Positions 54,062 through 62,848 of a DNA stretch of 64,000 bases are shown piece by piece; the first letter of the stretch is position 1; each line of letters starts with the position of its first letter. Both the position numbers and the translations under genes were made by a program. This DNA comes from Pseudomonas sp. DTU12.3. GTDB lineage: Bacteria; Pseudomonadota; Gammaproteobacteria; Pseudomonadales; Pseudomonadaceae. The notes below the pieces were generated by a model that saw only the letters and a program-made list of their open reading frames with translations, was not told the DNA's origin and did no database searches. Location of the stretch: contig NZ_CP027218.1 of NCBI RefSeq assembly GCF_004124275.1, forward strand, positions 5,291,001-5,355,000. The letters are read 5' to 3'.

Positions 54062-54655
54062 ATGGACATGCAATCCCGAATTCGCCAGCTTTTCCAGGCC
54101 AGTATCGACACCAAGCAACAGGCGATGGACGTACTTGCACCGCACATCGAGCAAGCCAGCCAGATCATGGTCAACGCCCTGCTCAACGAGGGCAAAATGC
54201 TTTCGTGCGGCAATGGCGGCTCGGCCGGCGATGCCCAGCACTTCTCTTCCGAGCTGCTCAACCGTTTTGAGCGCGAGCGCCCGAGCCTGCCGGCCATCGC
54301 CCTGACCACCGACACGTCGACGATCACCTCGATCGCCAACGACTACAGCTACAACGAAGTGTTCTCCAAACAGATCCGCGCACTCGGCCAACCGGGCGAT
54401 GTCTTGCTGGCGATCTCGACCAGCGGCAACTCGGCGAACATTATTCAAGCGATCCAGGCCGCACATGATCGCGAAATGATTGTCGTAGCTTTGACCGGAC
54501 GCGATGGCGGCGGCATGGCGTCGCTGCTGTTGCCCGAGGACGTCGAGATTCGCGTACCGGCCAATGTCACTGCACGTATTCAAGAAGTCCACTTGCTGGC
54601 GATCCATTGCCTTTGCGATCTGATCGACAGCCAACTGTTCGGGAGTGAAGAATGA
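54062..54655 (+). CDS. diaA: SIS-domain protein DiaA/GmhA-like
   Basis: Sugar-isomerase-fold protein of 197 residues, related to phosphoheptose isomerase GmhA and to DiaA, the DnaA-binding initiation factor. SIS motifs are CGNGGSAGDAQHFSSEL near 50-66 and LLAISTSGNSANIIQAI near 115-131. The gene order rsmI/lpoA-yraN-diaA-dolP matches E. coli diaA. Many pseudomonads annotate this gene as gmhA, so heptose synthesis remains possible. It overlaps the next gene by 4 bp. Confidence 0.88.
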   Translation: MDMQSRIRQLFQASIDTKQQAMDVLAPHIEQASQIMVNALLNEGKMLSCGNGGSAGDAQHFSSELLNRFERERPSLPAIALTTDTSTITSIANDYSYNEVFSKQIRALGQPGDVLLAISTSGNSANIIQAIQAAHDREMIVVALTGRDGGGMASLLLPEDVEIRVPANVTARIQEVHLLAIHCLCDLIDSQLFGSEE

Positions 54656-55230
54656 CCCCTAATCGCCTTGGCCTTCTGGCCTTGACCCTGTGCCTCGGCA
54701 TCAGCGGCTGCACCTCGGTGGTGAACGCCAGCCGTGAAGCGCCGATCGACGACGACCGCGGCACGCGCACCTTCGGCAGCAAGATCGACGATTCGCTGAT
54801 CGAAACCAAAGTGGGCGTGAACGTGGCCAAGGCCGACCCGGCTCTGGACAACGATTCACACATCGTCGTCACCAGCTTCAACGGTGTCGTACTGCTGGCC
54901 GGTCAAACGCCTCGCGCAGACTTGAAAGCCAAGGCTGAGCAGGCGGCAGCCGCCGTTCAACGGGTAAAAACCGTGCATAACGAACTGCAGGTCATACCGC
55001 CGTCCGGCTTCCTGGCGCGCCAGAACGACACCTGGCTGACGTCCAAGATCAAGACACAGATGCTCACCGACGCCAGCATCCCCGGCTCGCGCATCAAGGT
55101 CGTGACCGAGAACGGTATCGTCTACTTGCTGGGTCTGCTGACCAAACAGGAAGCCACTCAGGCAACCAATCTGGTGCAGGGTGTTTCCGGCGTACAGAAG
55201 ATCGTCAAACTCTTCGAATACATCGACTGA
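54652..55230 (+). CDS. dolP: BON-domain outer-membrane lipoprotein DolP (YraP)
   Basis: Outer-membrane lipoprotein that supports envelope integrity and localises to division sites in E. coli. The 192-residue protein has a lipobox GISGCTS (lipid Cys 20) and two BON domains (about 47-115 and 125-191). The second holds WLTSKIKTQMLTDASIPGS and NGIVYLLGLLT, followed by the C-terminal VSGVQKIVKLFEYI. Last gene of the lpoA operon. Confidence 0.92.
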   Translation: MTPNRLGLLALTLCLGISGCTSVVNASREAPIDDDRGTRTFGSKIDDSLIETKVGVNVAKADPALDNDSHIVVTSFNGVVLLAGQTPRADLKAKAEQAAAAVQRVKTVHNELQVIPPSGFLARQNDTWLTSKIKTQMLTDASIPGSRIKVVTENGIVYLLGLLTKQEATQATNLVQGVSGVQKIVKLFEYID

Positions 55231-55260
55231 CACACACGCAGTTTTGAGACGCGCATGAAA

Positions 55261-55290
55261 AAGGCGATCCAGATGGATCGCCTTTTTTTA
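55261..55290. terminator. Bidirectional terminator between dolP and sspB
   Basis: Perfect stem AAGGCGATCC/GGATCGCCTT with loop AGAT and a T run on each strand. It serves the convergent dolP and sspB genes. Confidence 0.92.
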
Positions 55291-55701
55291 TTTCACCACT
55301 TTCAGGCTTGGCCGGCCGCTTGGACGCGGTGGCTCACTGTCCGGTGGTGGCAAGTCGTCATCCGACTCGATGTCGTCTTCGTCATCCATTGGCGACTCGA
55401 GATCGAACACCATGCCCTGACCGTTCTCCCGGGCGTAGATCCCGAGAATCGCACTGATCGGCACGTACAAGCTGTGCGGAACACCACCGAAGCGACCTTC
55501 GAAGGTCACCACGTCGTTGTCCATGTGCAGATGACGCACGGCGCTCGGCGAGATGTTCAGAACAATCTGCCCGTCACTGGCGAAACCCTGCGGCACTTGC
55601 ACCGCCGGGAATTCGGAATTGACCAGCATGTGCGGGGTGCAATCGTTATCAACAATCCACTCGTAGAGCGCGCGGACCAGATAAGGTCGACTGGAGTTCA
55701 T
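55288..55701 (-). CDS. sspB: ClpXP adaptor protein SspB
   Basis: Delivers ssrA-tagged proteins to the ClpXP protease. The 137-residue protein has an N-terminal tag-binding domain (SRPYLVRALYEWIVDNDCTP, then FEGRFGGVPHSLYVPISAIL). An acidic linker (DDEDDIESDDDLPPPDSEPP) leads to the C-terminal ClpX-docking peptide RPSLKVVK. It lies 16 bp downstream of sspA. Confidence 0.96.
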   Translation of the reverse strand: MNSSRPYLVRALYEWIVDNDCTPHMLVNSEFPAVQVPQGFASDGQIVLNISPSAVRHLHMDNDVVTFEGRFGGVPHSLYVPISAILGIYARENGQGMVFDLESPMDDEDDIESDDDLPPPDSEPPRPSGRPSLKVVK

Positions 55702-55717
55702 AGCGGCTCCTTAAGCC

Positions 55718-56335
55718 TTAGCGCATATCGCGTTCGACACCAGACAGACTCGCCTGGAAAGCCTCACGCGCAAACGAGCGCTCCATATAATCAAGCAGCG
55801 GCTTGGCTGGCCGCGGCAGTTCAATACCCAGAATCGGCAGACGCCAGAGTATTGGCAATAGGCAGCAATCCACCAGACTTTGTTCCTCACTGAGGAAAAA
55901 TGGCTTGTCGGCAAACAGCGGCGACACGCCCGTCAGGCTTTCACGCAATTCCTTGCGCGCCACGACTCGCGCGGCCTCTTTGCTTTTCGGATCCAGGATC
56001 AGATCCACCAGACCACACCAGTCACGCTGAATACGGTGAATCAGCAGACGGCTGTTGGCACGCGCCACCGGATAAACCGGCAGCAATGGCGGGTGCGGGT
56101 AACGCTCATCCAGATATTCCATCACCACGGTCGACTCCCACAACGCCAGGTCACGATCGACCAGCGTAGGCAGACTTCCGTAAGGGTTCACCTCAATCAG
56201 TTTAGGCGGCTGGCGACCAGCTTCCACATAAATGATTTCGGCGCTGACACCCTTCTCTGCAAGCACGATGCGCACTCGGTGGGAATAGTGGTCGGCGGGG
56301 TCGGAGTAACAGGCCAACCGATTGGTCACGCCCAT
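55718..56335 (-). CDS. sspA: Stringent starvation protein A
   Basis: RNA-polymerase-associated protein with a glutathione-transferase fold; it affects stationary-phase and stress gene expression. The 205-residue protein starts RLACYSDPADHYSHRVRIVL. The middle keeps the SspA/GST segment NPYGSLPTLVDRDLALWES near 50-68, and the surface pocket region PHPPLLPVYP is present. Operon with sspB. Confidence 0.95.
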   Translation of the reverse strand: MGVTNRLACYSDPADHYSHRVRIVLAEKGVSAEIIYVEAGRQPPKLIEVNPYGSLPTLVDRDLALWESTVVMEYLDERYPHPPLLPVYPVARANSRLLIHRIQRDWCGLVDLILDPKSKEAARVVARKELRESLTGVSPLFADKPFFLSEEQSLVDCCLLPILWRLPILGIELPRPAKPLLDYMERSFAREAFQASLSGVERDMR

Positions 56336-56377
56336 GGCGATCCTCCTCGCTTGTTGAATTTGTCGGAACCGGAAAAA

Positions 56378-56457
56378 CGCGCGCGCCCAGAGGGCGCCTC
56401 CCGCAGCACCTGGCGAACCAGACGCTACGTTATTGGAGGCGCCCTTGGGCGCGCGCG
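56378..56457. repeat. Pair of inverted palindromes between sspA and petC
   Basis: Left arm 56378-56401 and right arm 56435-56457 are complementary except for one extra base, with a 33-bp spacer. Each arm is itself a hairpin (GCGCCC-AGA-GGGCGC and GCGCCC-TT-GGGCGC). The layout is REPIN-like but the sequence differs from the three REP types elsewhere in the window. No T run follows. Confidence 0.8.
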
Positions 56458-56481
56458 ATTAACAGCAATGCTTGAAGCGTA

Positions 56482-57264
56482 TCAGTGCACGTCTTTCCAG
56501 TATTCACGCTTGAGCAGGTAGGCGAACACAAAGAAGAACGCCAGGTACAGCAAGACATAAGTACCGATGCGCTGATGTTGCAGCTTAACCGGGTTAGCCG
56601 AGTAAGCCAGGAAGGTTACCAGATTCTTGACCTTCTCATCGAACTGCTCTGCATTCAGAGTACCGGTCTTCGGCACGATGGTCAGCTGATCACACGCTTC
56701 ATGCGTCAAAGGCGTACCGGTCAGCGGATCGTATTGCTTCTTGCCGTCCTCGACGATCTGCACCTGCTTGCAACCGACGACCTGACGACCTTGCAGGCCG
56801 ACCAGTACGTTCGGCATGCCGACGTTCGGGAAGACCTTGTTGTTCACCCCCCAAGGACGTGCCGGATCTTCGTAGAACGAGTGCAGGTAACCGTAGAGCC
56901 AGTCGGTACCACGAACGCGAGCCACCAGGGTCAGGTCCGGTGGCGCCGCGCCGAACCAGGTCTTGGCGTCGGCCGGCTGCATGCCGATGTTCATGTGATC
57001 GCCGATCTTCGCGCCGGTGAACACCAGTTTTTCCAGCATCATTTCGTGCGGGATACCGAAGTCATCGGCAACCCGCTCGTAACGCTGGAACTTGGCACTG
57101 TGGCAACCCATGCAATAGTTGGCAAAGGTCCGCGCGCCATCCTGCAGGGCAGCCTTGTCGGAGACGTCGATGTCGACTTTTTCCAGTTCCGGACCACCAT
57201 GCTCGGCAGCGAAAGACAGGACAGGCAAAGCAGCGAAAATCAGAGCAAAAAATAACTTTTTCAT
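56482..57264 (-). CDS. petC: Cytochrome bc1 complex, cytochrome c1
   Basis: Haem c subunit that passes electrons from the Rieske protein to soluble cytochrome c. The 260-residue protein has a signal peptide (LFFALIFAALPVLSFAAE), the haem-attachment motif CMGCH near 51-55, the axial methionine region NVGMPNVL, and a C-terminal membrane anchor (YVLLYLAFFFVFAYLLKREYW). ATG overlaps the petB stop (TGATG). Confidence 0.96.
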   Translation of the reverse strand: MKKLFFALIFAALPVLSFAAEHGGPELEKVDIDVSDKAALQDGARTFANYCMGCHSAKFQRYERVADDFGIPHEMMLEKLVFTGAKIGDHMNIGMQPADAKTWFGAAPPDLTLVARVRGTDWLYGYLHSFYEDPARPWGVNNKVFPNVGMPNVLVGLQGRQVVGCKQVQIVEDGKKQYDPLTGTPLTHEACDQLTIVPKTGTLNAEQFDEKVKNLVTFLAYSANPVKLQHQRIGTYVLLYLAFFFVFAYLLKREYWKDVH

Positions 57265-58475
57265 CAGCCAGTCACCCTTTCCGGAACCGGTTTGGTCTTC
57301 TCGAGCCTGGTGTAGAACGGCATCAGAATGAAGTAGGCGAAGTACAGGAAGGTGCAGACCTGCGATACCAGAGTGCGCTCCGGCGTCGGGGCCAGTACGC
57401 CCAGAATGCCGAGGATCACGAACGAAATGCAGAACACCAGCAGCCAGATTTTGCTCATCCAGCCTTTATAGCGCATCGACTTGACCGGACTGCGGTCCAG
57501 CCATGGCAGCACGAACAGCACCGCAATCGCCGCGCCCATGGCGATGACGCCCATGAGTTTGTCGGGGATCGCCCGCAGGATTGCGTAGAACGGCGTGAAG
57601 TACCAGACCGGCGCAATATGCTCTGGCGTCTTGAACGGGTTGGCTTGCTCGAAGTTTGGTTTTTCGAGGAAGTAGCCGCCCATTTCCGGAAAGAAGAACA
57701 CAATAAAGCAGAAGATAAACAGGAACACTACGACACCGACAATGTCTTTCACGGTGTAGTACGGGTGGAAGGCAATGCCGTCCAGCGGGATGCCGTTTTC
57801 GTCTTTGTGCTTCTTGATGTCGACGCCGTCAGGGTTGTTCGAACCGACTTCGTGCAGCGCCAGAATGTGCAGCACCACCAGGCCGAGAATGACGATCGGC
57901 AGAGCGACGACGTGCAAGGCGAAGAAGCGGTTGAGGGTAATGCCCGAGATCAGGTAGTCACCACGGATCCACTGAGTCAGGTCGTTACCGATGACCGGTA
58001 TCGCACCGAACAGCGAGATGATCACCTGGGCTCCCCAATAGGACATCTGGCCCCATGGCAGCAGGTAACCCATGAAGGCTTCGGCCATCAGAGCCAGATA
58101 AATCAGCATGCCGAAGACCCAGACCAGCTCACGCGGTTTCTGGTACGAACCGTAGAGCAAGCCACGGAACATGTGCAGATAAACCACGATGAAGAACGCC
58201 GAGGCGCCGGTCGAGTGCAACAAACGCAGGATCGAGCCGTACTCGACGTCGCGCATGATGTATTCGACGGAAGCGAATGCCTCTTCTGCCGACGGCGTGT
58301 AGCTCATCGTCAGCCAGACACCGGTGACGATCTGGTTGACCAGCACCAGCAACGCCAGGGAGCCGAAAAAGTAGAAGAAGTTGAAGTTTTTTGGCGCGTA
58401 ATACTTGCTGAGATGGTCTTCCCACATTTTGGTCGCGGGAAAGCGCGCATCAACCCAATCCATGAACTTGCTCAT
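57264..58475 (-). CDS. petB: Cytochrome bc1 complex, cytochrome b
   Basis: Core membrane subunit that oxidises ubiquinol. The 403-residue protein has eight helices, with the haem histidine pairs spaced as usual (LLHSTGASAFFIVVYLHMFRG, and FFALHVVALPIVILGLVVLH). The Qo-site PDK-type region AIPDKLMG and the PEWYF-like HIAPVWYFTPFYAILR are present. ATG at 58475 overlaps the petA stop; a GTG one codon upstream is less likely. Confidence 0.96.
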   Translation of the reverse strand: MSKFMDWVDARFPATKMWEDHLSKYYAPKNFNFFYFFGSLALLVLVNQIVTGVWLTMSYTPSAEEAFASVEYIMRDVEYGSILRLLHSTGASAFFIVVYLHMFRGLLYGSYQKPRELVWVFGMLIYLALMAEAFMGYLLPWGQMSYWGAQVIISLFGAIPVIGNDLTQWIRGDYLISGITLNRFFALHVVALPIVILGLVVLHILALHEVGSNNPDGVDIKKHKDENGIPLDGIAFHPYYTVKDIVGVVVFLFIFCFIVFFFPEMGGYFLEKPNFEQANPFKTPEHIAPVWYFTPFYAILRAIPDKLMGVIAMGAAIAVLFVLPWLDRSPVKSMRYKGWMSKIWLLVFCISFVILGILGVLAPTPERTLVSQVCTFLYFAYFILMPFYTRLEKTKPVPERVTG

Positions 58476-59068
58476 CACGCTTTCTCCGTATCGACGCCAA
58501 TGACAATCAGGTCATCGGTCTCATAGGAATGCGGGGGAACTGGCAGGTTCAAAGGCGCAGGTTGCGACTTGTAGACGCGGCCAGCCAGATCGTAGTGGGA
58601 ACCGTGGCAAGGGCAGAAATAACCGCCTACCCAGTCTTTACCCAGATCCGCAGGTGCCACTTCGGGACGGAAGGTTGGTGAGCAACCCAGGTGTGTGCAG
58701 ATCCCGATCAGCAGCAGAATTTCCGGCTTGATCGAACGCACTTCAGGATCGACATAGGTGGGTTGCGTGGAGTTTTTGGAATCCGGATCGGAGAGCTGGC
58801 CCTCGATCTTTTTCAGATTATCCAGGATTTCCTTGGTACGGCGGACAATGAACACCGGCTGGCCGCGCCACTCAGCAATCATCTGCTGTCCTGGCTCGAT
58901 CTTGCCGACATTCACTTTCACCGGTGCACCGGCGGCTTTCGCCTTGGCACTGGGAAACCATGACCCCACGAACGGGACCGCAGCCCCCACCGCTCCTGCA
59001 GCACCCACCACGGATGTGGCTGCTACCAAGAAGCGACGCCGGCCTGCATTCACGCCGTCATTGCTCAT
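58475..59068 (-). CDS. petA: Cytochrome bc1 complex, Rieske iron-sulfur subunit
   Basis: Carries the 2Fe-2S cluster of complex III. The 197-residue protein has a Tat-type N-terminus (NAGRRRFLVAATSVVG) that stays as a membrane anchor, and the cluster ligands CTHLGCSP near 127-134 and CPCHGSHYDLAG near 151-162. First gene of petABC; GGGAGAGGA lies before the ATG. Confidence 0.97.
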   Translation of the reverse strand: MSNDGVNAGRRRFLVAATSVVGAAGAVGAAVPFVGSWFPSAKAKAAGAPVKVNVGKIEPGQQMIAEWRGQPVFIVRRTKEILDNLKKIEGQLSDPDSKNSTQPTYVDPEVRSIKPEILLLIGICTHLGCSPTFRPEVAPADLGKDWVGGYFCPCHGSHYDLAGRVYKSQPAPLNLPVPPHSYETDDLIVIGVDTEKA

Positions 59069-59151
59069 TCAGTCCTCTCCCATCAGCTTTGTGGCCTGTT
59101 AAATCAGGCATCTACTAAATAAATCAATGTTACTTATAAAAATTTTGCCGA

Positions 59152-59180
59152 ATGGTAATGAAAAGCCCCAATTCTGACAA
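59152..59180 (-). promoter_or_regulatory. Possible pet operon promoter
   Basis: Minus strand TTGTCA (59180-59175), 17-bp spacer, TACCAT (59157-59152), about 84 bp upstream of petA. Spacing is ideal; the -10 hexamer is weak. Confidence 0.4.
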
Positions 59181-59285
59181 GGGAATTACCCGGAGCTCTC
59201 ACCCTCAAGCCTTGCAGTATAGGGGGTCTACGAATGTGGCAAGTTGTCACAGCGCAATTCTTTTGATAAATCGCAGGCATAAAAA

Positions 59286-59315
59286 AACGCCCGCTTCCGT
59301 GAGGAATCGGGCGTT
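59286..59315 (-). terminator. Terminator of the rplM-rpsI operon
   Basis: Thirteen-base stem with one mismatch (AACGCCCGCTTCC/GGAATCGGGCGTT) and a run of seven T on the minus strand, 22 bp after rpsI. Confidence 0.92.
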
Positions 59316-59337
59316 CTTTTTGAACGTGGAAGCGGAA

Positions 59338-59730
59338 TTAACGCTTCGAGTACTGCGGACGCTTACGCGCTTTACGCAGACCAACTTTCTTACGTTCAAC
59401 TTCACGGGCGTCGCGAGTAACGAAGCCAGCTTTGCGCAGAGCGCCACGCAGGGTTTCGTCGTAGTCCATCAGAGCGCGAGTGATGCCGTGGCGGATTGCG
59501 CCAGCTTGACCACTTACACCACCGCCGATCACGGTGACGTAGATGTCGAACTTCTCGACAGTCTCAGTCAGCTCCAGCGGCTGGCGAACTACCATGCGGG
59601 CAGTTTCGCGGCCGAAGAAGTTTTCCAGCGAACGGTTGTTGATGGAGATGTTACCAGTACCCGGACGCAGGAAAACGCGTGCGGTTGCGGTCTTGCGACG
59701 GCCAGTGCCGTAATTTTGAGTCGCCGACAT
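59338..59730 (-). CDS. rpsI: 30S ribosomal protein S9
   Basis: Small-subunit head protein whose C-terminal tail reaches the P-site tRNA. The 130-residue protein starts YGTGRRKTATARVFLRPG and ends in the conserved basic tail KKVGLRKARKRPQYSKR. It is 14 bp after rplM. Confidence 0.98.
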   Translation of the reverse strand: MSATQNYGTGRRKTATARVFLRPGTGNISINNRSLENFFGRETARMVVRQPLELTETVEKFDIYVTVIGGGVSGQAGAIRHGITRALMDYDETLRGALRKAGFVTRDAREVERKKVGLRKARKRPQYSKR

Positions 59731-59744
59731 AATGTACTATTCCG

Positions 59745-60173
59745 TTAAAACTTCAGTTCTTGGGGCTGCTGAGCAGTATGTGGGTGTGCAGCGCCCGCAT
59801 AGACTTTCAGCTTACGGTACATGTCGCGACCCAGTGGGTTTTTAGGCAGCATGCCTTTAACCGCGGTCTCGATCACGCGCTCAGGGGCTTTAGCGATCAG
59901 CTTTTCAAAGTTGATCGACTTGATGCCGCCCGGGAAACCGGAGTGGGAGTAGTACATTTTGTCAGTGGTTTTAGCACCGGTAACACGAATCTGCTCAGCG
60001 TTGATTACGACGATGTAGTCGCCGGTGTCAACGTGAGGAGTGTACTCAGGCTTGTGCTTGCCACGCAGACGGCTCGCGATTTCGGTGGCCAGACGACCCA
60101 GGGTCTGACCAGCAGCGTCGACGACAAACCAGTCGCGCTTTACTGTTTCTGGTTTAGCAGTAAAAGTTTTCAT
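59745..60173 (-). CDS. rplM: 50S ribosomal protein L13
   Basis: Large-subunit assembly protein of 142 residues. Signatures are WFVVDAAGQTLGRLATEIA, then GDYIVVINAEQIRVTGAK and MLPKNPLGRDMYRKLKVYAG. First gene of rplM-rpsI, with a good promoter at 60215-60243. Confidence 0.98.
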   Translation of the reverse strand: MKTFTAKPETVKRDWFVVDAAGQTLGRLATEIASRLRGKHKPEYTPHVDTGDYIVVINAEQIRVTGAKTTDKMYYSHSGFPGGIKSINFEKLIAKAPERVIETAVKGMLPKNPLGRDMYRKLKVYAGAAHPHTAQQPQELKF

Positions 60174-60214
60174 TCTTTATAGCCTCAGGGGCCGCCCTGT
60201 AAATTAGACGGCGG

Positions 60215-60243
60215 ATCTTACTGAATAGTGCGTACTTTGACAA
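60215..60243 (-). promoter_or_regulatory. Sigma70 promoter of rplM-rpsI
   Basis: Minus strand TTGTCA (60243-60238), 17-bp spacer, TAAGAT (60220-60215), 42 bp upstream of the rplM ATG. Confidence 0.7.
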
Positions 60244-60418
60244 GTCAAAGGCAGCCGGATACAGACGCTTTCGGGGGCTCGGGTCGGCGCGTCCGTTCAA
60301 CGGCAAGATTCTTCGGCGGCGGCGCATCACTTCCACTGCAGAAAGAGGTCGGCAATTATGCAGATTGCGAAAAATATTTCAACCTGCTTTTATGATTGTT
60401 TTGCCCAAGGAGCATCCG

Positions 60419-61459
60419 ATGGACTATCGCCAGCTAGGCCGTACCGACCTGAACGTGAGTGCAATCTGCCTCGGCACCATGACCTGGGGCGAGCAAAACA
60501 CTGAAGCTGAAGCCTTCGCCCAGATCGAACGGGCCAAGGAAGCCGGGATCAACTTCATCGACACCGCCGAGATGTACCCGGTGCCGCCAAAAGCCGAAAC
60601 CTACGCCACAACCGAGCGCTACATCGGCAATTACTTCAAAAGCCGCGGCGACCGCGCCGACTGGATCCTCGCCAGCAAAATCGCCGGCCCCGGCAACACC
60701 ATCGACTATATCCGCGACAAAAACCTGCGCCACAATCGCCAGCACATCACAGCTGCGGTGGATGCCAGCCTTGAGCGCCTGCAGACCGATTATATCGACC
60801 TGTATCAATTGCACTGGCCGGAGCGCAGCACCAACTTTTTCGGACAGCTGGGCTACAAGCACAAGATCGAAGCCAATCTCACTCCGCTGGAAGACACTCT
60901 TGAAGCGCTCGACGAGCAAGTGAAGGCCGGCAAGATTCGTCACATCGGCCTGTCCAACGAAACACCGTGGGGCACCATGCGTTTTCTCGCGCTGGCCGAA
61001 GCCCGTGGCTGGCCGCGTGCGGTGTCGATCCAGAACCCGTACAACCTGCTCAACCGCAGCTTTGAAGTCGGCCTGGCGGAAATCGCCATCCGCGAACAAT
61101 GCGGCCTGCTCGCTTATTCGCCGCTGGCGTTTGGTTTCCTCTCAGGCAAGTACGAAGGTGGCGCGCGTCCGCCGAAAGGCCGCCTGAGCCTCTACAGCCG
61201 CTTCAGCCGCTATTTCAACGCGCAATCGGAAGCAGCGTGCAGCCGTTACGTCGCGCTGGCCCGTGAACACGGTCTGGATCCGGCGCAAATGGCGTTGGCG
61301 TTTGTGACCCAGCAACCGTTCGTCACCAGCAACATCATCGGGGCGACGACGCTTGAGCAACTGGACAGCAACATTGCCAGTTTCGATCTGCAGCTCTCCG
61401 ATGAAGTACTGGCAGGGATTGAGGCGATTCACAAGGATCATCCGAACCCAGCGCCTTGA
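60419..61459 (+). CDS. Aldo/keto reductase (Tas-like)
   Basis: NADPH-dependent oxidoreductase of 346 residues with the AKR TIM-barrel. The start MDYRQLGRTDLNVSAICLGTM is typical. Catalytic-tetrad segments are FIDTAEMYPVPP (Asp, Tyr), WILASKIAG (Lys) and YQLHWPER (His). Length and the TYATTERYIGNYF segment match the Tas/YghZ-like group. ATG at 60419 has AAGGAG six bases upstream; the frame extends upstream without support. Substrate unknown. Confidence 0.92.
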   Translation: MDYRQLGRTDLNVSAICLGTMTWGEQNTEAEAFAQIERAKEAGINFIDTAEMYPVPPKAETYATTERYIGNYFKSRGDRADWILASKIAGPGNTIDYIRDKNLRHNRQHITAAVDASLERLQTDYIDLYQLHWPERSTNFFGQLGYKHKIEANLTPLEDTLEALDEQVKAGKIRHIGLSNETPWGTMRFLALAEARGWPRAVSIQNPYNLLNRSFEVGLAEIAIREQCGLLAYSPLAFGFLSGKYEGGARPPKGRLSLYSRFSRYFNAQSEAACSRYVALAREHGLDPAQMALAFVTQQPFVTSNIIGATTLEQLDSNIASFDLQLSDEVLAGIEAIHKDHPNPAP

Positions 61460-61473
61460 TTGACCGCTAAAAG

Positions 61474-61538
61474 CTTCGCGAGCAGGCTCGCTCCCACAGG
61501 TACGGTGCTCCCCTGTGGGAGCGAGCCTGCTCGCGAAG
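61474..61538. repeat. REPIN, variant GTGGGAGCGAGCCTGC type
   Basis: Inverted pair of CTTCGCGAGCAGGCTCGCTC with a short spacer, between the convergent aldo/keto reductase and acyl-CoA dehydrogenase genes. It differs from the other copies by paired changes (GGGCTT to GAGCCT) that keep the palindrome. Confidence 0.9.
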
Positions 61539-61560
61539 AGGCCAGCCAATGCAGCGAAGA

Positions 61561-62697
61561 TCAAAGCGACCGCGCAATGATCTCCTTCATGATTTCATTG
61601 GTGCCGGCATAAATCCGCTGCACTCGCGCATCGGCCCACGCCCGGGCCACCGGGTATTCCCACATGTAGCCGTAACCGCCATGCAACTGCACACACTCGT
61701 CGAGGACCTTGCATTGCAGATCAGTGCCCCAGTATTTCGCCATCGCCGCCGTCGGCACATCCAGCTTGCCTTGCAGATGTAATTCGAGACATTTATCGAC
61801 AAACACCCGACCGATCTGAATCTCGGTGGCCATCTCCGCCAGCTTGAAACGGGTGTTCTGGAAGTCAGCAATCGCTTTGCCGAACGCCTTGCGATCGCGG
61901 GTGTAATCCAGCGTCCACTGCAACGCTGCCTCGGCTGAAGCCAGCCCCCCAATGGCCACGGTCAGACGCTCCTGCGGCAACTCCTGCATCAGATAGGCAA
62001 ACCCTGCTCCCGCCTGCCCCAGCAGGTTTTCCTTGGGTACACGCACGTCCTGGAAAAACAATTCCGAGGTGTCCTGCGCCTTCATGCCGACCTTCTCCAG
62101 GCGCTTGCCCTTCTCGAAGCCCGGCGTATTCGCTTCAACCAGAAACAGGCTGGTGCCTTTGGCGCCGGCTTTCGGATCGGTTTTGGCGACGACGATCACC
62201 AGATCTGCCAAGAAGCCGTTGGTGATGAAGGTTTTCGAACCGTTGATCACGTACTCGTCACCGTCCAGCACAGCGGTGGTTTTCACGCCTTGCAGGTCGG
62301 AGCCCGCACCCGGCTCGGTCATGGCGATGGCCGTGACCATCTCGCCCGAGACCAGTTTCGGCAGGTATTTGTGCTTCAGTGCCTCGCTGCCGTAATGCAG
62401 GATGTACGGCGCAACAATGTCCGAATGCAGCGAGAAACCGATCCCGGTCAACCCCAGTCGACCGACCTCTTCGATCACCACGGCGCTGTACAGAAAGTCC
62501 GCCCCCAAACCGCCGTACTCTTCCGGCAGGTGCGAGCAAAGCATCCCCGCCTCCCCCGCCTTGTTCCAGAGCTTGCGGTCGATATGGCCTTGTTTCTCCC
62601 ATTGAGCGTGGAACGGCACAGCCTCTTTTTCGAGGAAGGTTCGTACGCTGTCGCGGAACAATTCGTGCTCGGAGCTGAACAAGGTTCTGGGGATCAT
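61561..62697 (-). CDS. Acyl-CoA dehydrogenase
   Basis: FAD enzyme of 378 residues that forms the alpha-beta double bond of an acyl-CoA. Family signatures are AMTEPGAGSDLQGVKTTA near 132-149 and the C-terminal LHGGYGYMWEYPVARAWAD with IYAGTNEI. The MCAD-type catalytic glutamate (YEGT) is replaced by YAGT. As in LCAD and isovaleryl-CoA dehydrogenases, the base is probably the glutamate in ELPQERLTVAIGG (about 242-254). The acyl substrate is unknown. Divergent from a DJ-1/AraC regulator. Confidence 0.92.
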   Translation of the reverse strand: MIPRTLFSSEHELFRDSVRTFLEKEAVPFHAQWEKQGHIDRKLWNKAGEAGMLCSHLPEEYGGLGADFLYSAVVIEEVGRLGLTGIGFSLHSDIVAPYILHYGSEALKHKYLPKLVSGEMVTAIAMTEPGAGSDLQGVKTTAVLDGDEYVINGSKTFITNGFLADLVIVVAKTDPKAGAKGTSLFLVEANTPGFEKGKRLEKVGMKAQDTSELFFQDVRVPKENLLGQAGAGFAYLMQELPQERLTVAIGGLASAEAALQWTLDYTRDRKAFGKAIADFQNTRFKLAEMATEIQIGRVFVDKCLELHLQGKLDVPTAAMAKYWGTDLQCKVLDECVQLHGGYGYMWEYPVARAWADARVQRIYAGTNEIMKEIIARSL

Positions 62698-62848
62698 GCG
62701 GCACCTTTCTTTGTTGTTGGAGGGGGATGACCTTCAGAGACTAAGCGCCACCGGCGATACAGGACACTGGACACATCCGACAAAAAATAAGACGATCCAG
62801 CCGTCTGGTGACCACTTCCCCTTATAAAAACAAAACAAAAGTTGAATT

